Origin: Capniomyces stellatus
Lineage: Eukaryota > Kickxellomycota > Harpellomycetes > Harpellales > Legeriomycetaceae
DNA length: 64,000 nt
NCBI GenBank assembly: GCA_001661515.1
Contig: LUVW01000007.1
Coordinates: 413,082-477,081, forward strand
Direction of reading: 5' to 3'
Below are positions 57,780 through 64,000 of the stretch, piece after piece; position 1 is the first letter of the stretch; the number at the start of each line of letters is the position of its first letter. The translations under genes were made by a program, and so were the position numbers. The notes beneath the pieces were generated by a model. It did no database searches, was not told where the DNA came from, and saw only the letters and a program-made list of their open reading frames with translations.

Positions 57780-58208
57780 CTAACTCTTCACAGATCCAAC
57801 TTTGGTATAGTTAAAGTAAACTAGAGCGCTGGGATCATGTGCTGTCGAAAGCTCAATACTACTGATAGAATAGTAGAACCAGTTATCAATTTGCTGTGTA
57901 TTATTTAATCCATTTGGACCAAAGCCGTGTGCAAGGATGTTTTTAAATTCGTCCAAATGACTCGACAACACTATTCGCATAATACTGCAATATCCTGGTA
58001 CTTTCTAGAATAGCCCGCACAACTTGATTTAAAGTTTTTTTTTTTTAAACAGACCTATACTTGACAAAGATTTTCAATGCCATTTTGTCTGACGGGTGTA
58101 TATACCTCGACAACCTTGGCATCTTTAGGAAGCTTAGATCCGTATATCACTGCTAGGTAAATCTAACGACTTGTAAAAGTGTTTTCATCGTAGTACCATG
58201 TCTGTCAT
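57780..58208 (-). CDS. Small EthD-like (dimeric alpha/beta barrel) protein, tentative
   Basis: Three exons on the minus strand, 58208-58197, 58162-58106 and 58004-57780, keep one frame and give 97 residues. The start reads MTDM, then IYLAVIYGSKLPKDAKVVE, KVPGYCSIMRIVLSSHLDEF, and LAHGFGPNGLNNTQQ, ending VYFNYTKVGSVKS. The layout (beta strand with xVxYxxKxP, a HL..F...HxGPxGL helix, a strand late in the chain) resembles the roughly 100-residue fungal EthD/dimeric alpha-beta barrel proteins. No catalytic residue can be named. The proposed first intron is only 34 bases, shorter than any other here, so the true first exon may lie elsewhere. Function unknown. Confidence 0.42.
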
Positions 58209-60112
58209 TGTTGTTCTAATTGCTCAGGGGTATATTTCCTTCACAGAGATAGTGTGTTGTACTTGTAAACGAATTAGCGAGGACCAGTCATAATTACTTT
58301 TTTAAATTTTTTTTTTCAATAGTTAAATAAAAAAAAAACCTTTATGGTTTTTTTTTACTCTGGGATTGTTTCCTGTTTGTCGATTATTATTCCCACAGAT
58401 CTCTAAGCAAAGTGATTTGCTCAAGCTTTTTTTTTCTTCATCCAATGTGTGTTTTCTTATTCGGTCTATGTCAGCAATAAATATTGGTCATTGTGCTGAA
58501 ATAAGATCACAACAATACCGCAAAGTGTCGATTTAGGTAATAAATTTTTTTCCTTCATATTACTCGATTCATTCAAAATCAAAGAAACAATGAGGAATGT
58601 TCGAACCTTAAACGGGTTTACAACAAGGCAAAAAGCTTTGTTAAACTTCAAAACTAGAAAAACTCGAATCTCAATAAATAAAAATAAAAACTGAAGAAGC
58701 TCGAGATTCAAGACCTTGGTCCAAGTTCAACCGTAGCTTATTGCTCCGAGTTGAGTTTCTATTTATAGGAAAGAGGTTGGTGAATTGGTTGAGTGGATTG
58801 TAAAAGACACTAAAATCTTGTGGACAGAGCAGTATAAATATTGGATCTATTTGCAACTTTGGGGGGGAATGTTTTCGGTTAACAGTCAATGTAGCTTATT
58901 TATGCCCAATTGGCGGAGGTAATATTTCGATATCAAAAACCAATTGGCTGGTATAAAGATCACACGGATTTTATTAATGTACTTTATTGCTAATAAGTGA
59001 TGATTAAGTAATATGACTATATTTTACTGTCAAATTAAAGCATCATGTATATTACCGTTGAAAGTTCAATCTTTTTTCACATCGTCTTTTTTTAATTTTT
59101 CTTCCATTTTCGCTTTTAAAGTTAACTCGTTTTTGTCATTTTTTTTTTGTATTTTGGTTACTTCTTTGTATTCTGGTTAATTTTTATGTATTCTGGTTGA
59201 TTTTATTCCACTATTACATCATTTTCAGCAAACCACAGTTTTCGTGCTGCAACCCAAGATTTTGCAATTAATTTAATTAAACGCAATTATGGTGAAAAAG
59301 AAATGAATTAACTGCAAAAAGTGTTGTTGCAGATGATTTAACAAACTCCATAAACACCCCGAATTCAAGATTAACTCAATTAGTAACATAGGAGTAGAAA
59401 AAGTTTAGACCAGTAGTAAAAAAAAAATAACAAGCAAACAGCGAAGCATGGATAAACTTGTGAAAATTTAAGAAAAAAGAGGGAGTTCAGATATGTTGTT
59501 TTAGATATTCAAGTCGGCTGTTACATGTGTAAAGCAAAATACGTAGTTCCCTTAAATCTTGCTCATTAAATGAAAAAAGGCTAAAAGAAGCCGAGCAATA
59601 TGTTAGTGTTGAAAACGTAAGAGGATTATGTAAGATTCAGTTAGCATTGTGAAAGGCTAAGCAAGTATTATCACTAATCAAATATTTGGGATAATTTATC
59701 TAAAGGCTAAAATATACTTGACAGTTTTCAAGTGTATGCAATTCCCCTCCCCCCCTCTACCCTCCAGTATTAATAAACCTTTTTTTTTTCCCTAGCTTTT
59801 TATACTATTTAGATATCAGTTGAGTGTGCTAGAGTTGCGCAGAATAAACTAGTTTTCGCACGAATAAAATAGGAAATATTCAACTACACAATAAAAAAAA
59901 ACAAAAAAAATAAGTAGGGGACAAAAAAAAAATAGCAGTTTTACAATTGTTTTTATTGTAATCGTTTGGACGTTTAAGGAAAATATTCAAGCCTAAATAT
60001 ATTAAATATTTCACAAAGCAATAAAAAGACATTGCGGAATTGGTAGTAAATAAATTAGAAAGTGTATCAACCAAGAAGAGTATAGAAAAAAAACACCTGC
60101 ATATTCTTGGCA
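58209..60112. other. Intergenic, no supported gene
   Basis: AT-rich with poly-T, poly-A and a C-rich run (59743-59758). Three TGTATTCTGGTT-type units recur at 59149-59205. Short minus-strand frames at 58466-58889 and 59880-60256 lack family features, and the last overlaps the CSL start. Confidence 0.5.
59149..59205. repeat. TGTATTYTGGTT direct repeat
   Basis: Three spaced copies of TGTATTTTGGTT or TGTATTCTGGTT at about 20-base intervals, roughly 900 bases upstream of the CSL gene. Confidence 0.7.
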
Positions 60113-63100
60113 ATGTTCAAGTCGAATGGCTTCCTTGCAACACAAGAGTTGGAGGAAGTAAGGTGGAATAGATTTGCGCAGAAAAGGGGATTTGAAGATA
60201 CCCGAGATTCTGGGAATTTCGACAGAGAGTCTGTTAGGGTTAAATATCCACAGCACACGCTGGCATACAGTAGATCGGAGGAGCCAGTTGCGAGAAACCG
60301 TACAGTGATAAAGAGCGAAGAATGCATAAGGGAAGAATCCAACACGAATCTCGGCGGTAGTGAATTAGATAGAGGGTCTGTGCAAAGAATGGAGAAAGGA
60401 TCCTCGTTACCAATTTTATTAAATGAAGAAATGGGAAATGAATTGAATAGGACAAATGAGAAAGGGTTGCTCAATTATAGAGGCGCGAAAAGATATTCCA
60501 ACAACAATGAAGGCAGTAACGACCATGTGTACGAGCAGAGGTATGGAATGTCAGACGAATCGAGTAATTATTCTAGAAGGGCAGGCGGGAACACCAAAGT
60601 TCCTAGATACGAGTATGTAGAGAGCGGAGATAGGTATAATGCTTCGTTATCGAACAATCGGTACTTGAGTTTGAAAAACAACTCGGGTTTGAGCAACGCA
60701 GATAGCAAGGTGGGGGATAGTGAGGTTCATGGCGGATACTCGTATTACGATAGGTACGAATATGCCGATATAAATCCGAGGGATAAGAGTCACGAATTGA
60801 TAAGGAGCTATGATAATATCAAGCAGAAGCCTTACGAGTATGTAGAGAACGAAAGGAGCGACAGTAGGGCTACGAGAGTGATGGATGGAATGTACTCAGC
60901 TAGCTATGCAGCGGGTGCTGAGGCTGGCCAGACCGGGGATAGCCAGAGGTATTTTGATGGATTTGATGGCACAAATCGCGGCAATGGGTTCAACACTCAG
61001 GAGGCAGTCCGCTGGTCAGATAATACGGAGGAGGATGCGACAACAGGGCCTGTAGCCAAGGTGGTGGACGAGCGTATGACGATTATGTCGTTAATTCAGA
61101 GCGATTCTGAGGAGAAAGTCAAGGCAGATTTTGGATCAGAGCCAGAAGCAGATTTTGGGCTTGAAGGGGACCTGAATGGGAATTGCGTTACGAATAGTGT
61201 TAAAGAGACCAATGAAGGGAACGAGAATGACTTCAAGCAGGGGGACCAGTTTGGCGATAGCAGGACAGTTTGGCACGCGTGGCTGGGGGAGTGGATCGAC
61301 AATATTGTTACTGTTAAGTGTCTTTACCCATCAGTGGCACAAAAGTCGTACGGGACTGAGAAGCGATTTTTATGTCCGCCACCAGCAGTTTTGGTCTGGG
61401 GCAAGGGGGAGAGCGCGAGAATAGCACGAAATTCGATTATGGAGATGCATGTGGTCCAAGACTCGCAGGGCCAGGGGGCTCAAAACAAGGGGACCAGCAA
61501 AGAGCGTGGGGTTTATGGCACGGATGCTCAAGCTGACAAGAAGGCAAAGTCAAGTACAGCAGATGCGGGAGTGTCAGAGCAGCAGACAGCTAAAAAGGCA
61601 ACCATTAGACAGTCGGTGTTTGAGAATGGGGTGGAGGTAAGCAGATATGTTGCTGAAGACTCGATAGAGAACAGCAGCGATGGCGAGTTTAGCGGAATTG
61701 GAGGGGATGTGGCGATATTCGATGGGTCGGACATGGTGCTAAAAGCGAGTGGGTCAGAAGGCGACATGAGTGTTAAGTCCGAAAATACGATGGTTAACAG
61801 ACAGTCATCATCGAAGCATGACCCAAGAAGAGGGCGAAAGTACTATATTGACTCGTATGACTTTGCGTTGTTTAAGTGCCTGCACGTGGTAAATTCGGGC
61901 AAAAGCAAGGAGTTCAAGTTTAAGCTTGAGCTTAAGCTGCCCCATAGCATGGCGCATCCAGGCGAAGGGAAGGGGTCGGTGTATGCAGAGCTTCTCTCCG
62001 GGCCTATGCATATAATCTCCAAGCCAAGTAAGAAGCTGAATAATTCTCGTGGAAAGGGACTGTGTGTACTGCAGGGATCTGTGGTTTCTCTGTACAACAG
62101 AATCAACTCGCAGACGTTTAGAACAAAGTTTATGTCAATTGAGAGGGATTCAGGTGACTGGGAGGCGCTGTCTGACAACTGGAATGCTCTGAGAATCGTC
62201 AAGGTGGATGAGAACGGTGCCGAGTCAATCGACCCTACCTCCCCAGTTATGTACGGGTCTAGGGTCGTTTTGGAAACGCACATAATGGCTTTCCGCTCGC
62301 CAGTCATGATCATCCGCAAAGTTGTTTGCGGTAAGTTGGTCAATGACGGATTCTCGCCTGTTTGCCAGATGCAGAAGATGGCATTACAGCTAGCCGACAC
62401 AAAGTCGCCAACTGGCCAAGACATGTTTTTGTGCGCTTATCCACAAAGTGAAAAGCTGGGCAGTGGTTCGCCAAACGCGCCAAACGCGCCAAGCCCCCAC
62501 TCGAGCGATGCGCCAGGCTTCTCAGCCCAGCCAAACAAGATCACCATTAAGCAAGAGTCCAACATTTTGTCCTTTTTGCCGCTATCCAACAGCGCCTCTC
62601 AGAGCTTTGAAACTGAAAAGGGCATCGACATTAACGACGTCTTTTGCTGGACAATTGTCGGCATAGACTGCTCAACCTACACATTCTCTTACCCTAGGAA
62701 CATTGGCTCTGAGGTTAAACGTATTTCTCGCTCTGCTGGTCTTTCCGAGGCCTCGCCTAACCCGGACAATTCCAGCCCCAATGACAGCCAGACATCCTCA
62801 GGAGGTCTTTTAGCACCAACCGGCTGTCCACCTAAAACCGTTTCGAGTCCAAAAATCAGGATTCCGGTTGTAGGCTCCTTCCCAGAAATGCCTAATCCAA
62901 TCACAGGCTATGCCCCGCGGTACTTGACCGAGTCGCACAAATTGCTGTGCCTAATTAGGAACTTTGATCCCAAGAGCATGTCGGTCTATTTGGCTGGCGA
63001 TCCTATCACCAGGCTCAAGTTTGAAATGGCTCCTGAATACAACTCGTGCGATTGTGAGCTGGAAACGGGGAAGTCTTTGTTTATCCAGTCCAGCTCGCGA

Positions 63101-63961
63101 AGTCCTGCTAACCCAGCTCATAATGCCAAAGGTTCTGCCCGATCAAATGCCCTTTCAGGCTTCAAGTCGGCTTTTAATGCTGACAGCCCAACGCTCCATC
63201 TAAACTTTCACCAGAAAGATGGCTGCACGTGCCACAAAAACAAAAACAAAAACACCAATGGCAATGGCAAACCAACCAACAACTCTACTGGATCAGCCGA
63301 GCTCAACACTACAAATGCTCCATTCCACGATAGATCAGACCAAAACGATCAGTCTCACTTTGATCCATTTATACACAACTTGTCAAGAACAGGGTCTTGT
63401 CATAAGTGCGCTTGTGGATGCGCATCTATTTCTCCTTGTTCAAGTTGCTCAACTGTCCCAACTTCTCTGGCATGCTCCGCCGGCAAAAACGCGTATTTAG
63501 GCGTTTATCTCTCTTTACCTGCGATGGGTACGGATGCTGAAAAGCTCATGCCCAGAAGTCTGCTAGACAGCCACATGTCTAGCGGACTTCCAAACTTTAC
63601 CCAAAGTTTGAAACCATCAACCTCTAACCACAGCTTGGACTCCAACTCCAACTCCTCTTTTACTTTTGAATCTCCTAAATCCACCCACCTTAAGCTACCT
63701 TCTTCAGCAAGTCATGCTTCATACAATTGCAGCCCATTGGGCTCTAGTTTAAATGCTAACCACTCAAATTCTCACGAGAATACAGTGTCTGCAAGCAGCT
63801 CTCGTTTTGTCGATGTTGAGTTTGCTGTGCGGATGCCATCAACAACCGCATACCCACTATTTATTTCCAACACCGATGGTATCAACTACTTTTTGCCATG
63901 GGCGGTTGTACTTAATGGGAAAAACGCCATAAATGTGGTCACAATTCCGAATGCAGTTTAA
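60113..63961 (+). CDS. CSL (RBP-J/Su(H)-type) transcription factor
   Basis: An intronless coding region of 1282 residues from the ATG at 60113. The first 390 residues are Tyr/Ser/Arg/Asn-rich and disordered-looking. The RHR-N DNA-binding block follows: TVKCLYPSVAQKSYGTEKRF then LCPPPAVLVWG (about 399-430), matching the CSL hallmark AQKSYGxEKRFxCPPP. The beta-trefoil domain shows GKGLCVLQGSVVSLYNRINS, QTFRTKFMSIE and MIIRKVVCGK (about 647-745). The C-terminal Ig-like domain is split: PVVGSFPEMPNPITGYAPR and, near the end, VEFAVRMPSTTAYPLFISN and YFLPWAVVLNG. Fungal CSL proteins bind GTGRGAA-type sites and act without Notch in adhesion and cell-cycle control. Large Ser/Pro/Asn insertions make it bigger than animal CSL, and one contains a cysteine cluster (about 1042-1123). 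Confidence 0.93.
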   Translation: MFKSNGFLATQELEEVRWNRFAQKRGFEDTRDSGNFDRESVRVKYPQHTLAYSRSEEPVARNRTVIKSEECIREESNTNLGGSELDRGSVQRMEKGSSLPILLNEEMGNELNRTNEKGLLNYRGAKRYSNNNEGSNDHVYEQRYGMSDESSNYSRRAGGNTKVPRYEYVESGDRYNASLSNNRYLSLKNNSGLSNADSKVGDSEVHGGYSYYDRYEYADINPRDKSHELIRSYDNIKQKPYEYVENERSDSRATRVMDGMYSASYAAGAEAGQTGDSQRYFDGFDGTNRGNGFNTQEAVRWSDNTEEDATTGPVAKVVDERMTIMSLIQSDSEEKVKADFGSEPEADFGLEGDLNGNCVTNSVKETNEGNENDFKQGDQFGDSRTVWHAWLGEWIDNIVTVKCLYPSVAQKSYGTEKRFLCPPPAVLVWGKGESARIARNSIMEMHVVQDSQGQGAQNKGTSKERGVYGTDAQADKKAKSSTADAGVSEQQTAKKATIRQSVFENGVEVSRYVAEDSIENSSDGEFSGIGGDVAIFDGSDMVLKASGSEGDMSVKSENTMVNRQSSSKHDPRRGRKYYIDSYDFALFKCLHVVNSGKSKEFKFKLELKLPHSMAHPGEGKGSVYAELLSGPMHIISKPSKKLNNSRGKGLCVLQGSVVSLYNRINSQTFRTKFMSIERDSGDWEALSDNWNALRIVKVDENGAESIDPTSPVMYGSRVVLETHIMAFRSPVMIIRKVVCGKLVNDGFSPVCQMQKMALQLADTKSPTGQDMFLCAYPQSEKLGSGSPNAPNAPSPHSSDAPGFSAQPNKITIKQESNILSFLPLSNSASQSFETEKGIDINDVFCWTIVGIDCSTYTFSYPRNIGSEVKRISRSAGLSEASPNPDNSSPNDSQTSSGGLLAPTGCPPKTVSSPKIRIPVVGSFPEMPNPITGYAPRYLTESHKLLCLIRNFDPKSMSVYLAGDPITRLKFEMAPEYNSCDCELETGKSLFIQSSSRSPANPAHNAKGSARSNALSGFKSAFNADSPTLHLNFHQKDGCTCHKNKNKNTNGNGKPTNNSTGSAELNTTNAPFHDRSDQNDQSHFDPFIHNLSRTGSCHKCACGCASISPCSSCSTVPTSLACSAGKNAYLGVYLSLPAMGTDAEKLMPRSLLDSHMSSGLPNFTQSLKPSTSNHSLDSNSNSSFTFESPKSTHLKLPSSASHASYNCSPLGSSLNANHSNSHENTVSASSSRFVDVEFAVRMPSTTAYPLFISNTDGINYFLPWAVVLNGKNAINVVTIPNAV

Positions 63962-63986
63962 CCCAACATATTTCGCTTACCTTACA

Positions 63987-64000
63987 CCCCCCCCCCCCCC
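63987..64000. repeat. C14 homopolymer at the window end
   Basis: A run of 14 C's closes the window, 26 bases after the CSL stop codon. It may continue beyond the window. Confidence 0.9.

Noticed and set aside
58590..58660. GTTCGAACC-like sequence, possible tRNA
   Set aside because: No matching D-arm, anticodon stem or acceptor stem on either strand.

Overview
The window is nuclear DNA from a fungus. The evidence is AT-rich spacers full of A and T tracts, intron-dense genes whose short introns mostly run from GTAAGT-like donors to TAG acceptors, and fungal proteins: a Urc4/DUF1688 protein, an Rcf2-type supercomplex factor, a Reg1-like PP1 subunit with a GATA-like (DUF1752) motif, and a fungal CSL factor. 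A CENP-E-like kinesin-7, a SUGP1-type G-patch protein, mL50 and a GTF3C6-type subunit point to an early-diverging lineage rather than Dikarya. An AT-rich Kickxellomycotina/Harpellales-like genome would fit, but that placement is inference.

Layout. 0-10 kb: URC4 (+, 4 exons), a single-domain rhodanese (-), RCF2 (-), a small secreted cysteine-rich, possibly chitin-binding protein (-), NOC4 (+, 5 exons). 10-20.4 kb: a CENP-E-like kinesin (+, 6 exons) converging on a 10-exon FIP1 (-) with methionine-rich tandem arrays and an RD/RE-rich tail. 20.4-26 kb: an unresolved coding-like stretch, mL50 (+) converging on P5C dehydrogenase (-). 26-37 kb: Pol III largest subunit RPC1 (-, 3 exons), mS29/DAP3 (+, 7 exons), a SUGP1-type G-patch protein (+, 3 exons). 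37-43.5 kb: a tentative small gene (-), LSM12 (+, 3 exons), a T1-type BTB protein (+). 43.5-49.2 kb is gene-poor, with hairpins and TATA-like boxes but no convincing gene. 49.2-64 kb: Reg1-like PP1 regulator (+), uridine phosphorylase (+, 5 exons), a TFIIIC triple-barrel subunit (+, 4 exons) converging on an alpha/beta hydrolase (-, 4 exons), a probable EthD-like protein (-), and a 1282-residue CSL/RBP-J factor (+, single exon).

The genes do not form one pathway. Themes are RNA metabolism (NOC4, FIP1, SUGP1, LSM12), Pol III transcription (RPC1 and the TFIIIC subunit), mitochondria (RCF2, mL50, mS29, P5C dehydrogenase) and pyrimidine breakdown (URC4, uridine phosphorylase). Several neighbours are convergent pairs with spacers of about 100-350 bases. 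I saw no tRNA, rRNA, CRISPR array or intact transposon.

Exon joins were made by eye from reading phase and family conservation. They close without frameshift for every named multi-exon gene. Two points rest on a choice between sites of the same phase: one FIP1 donor and one mL50 acceptor.
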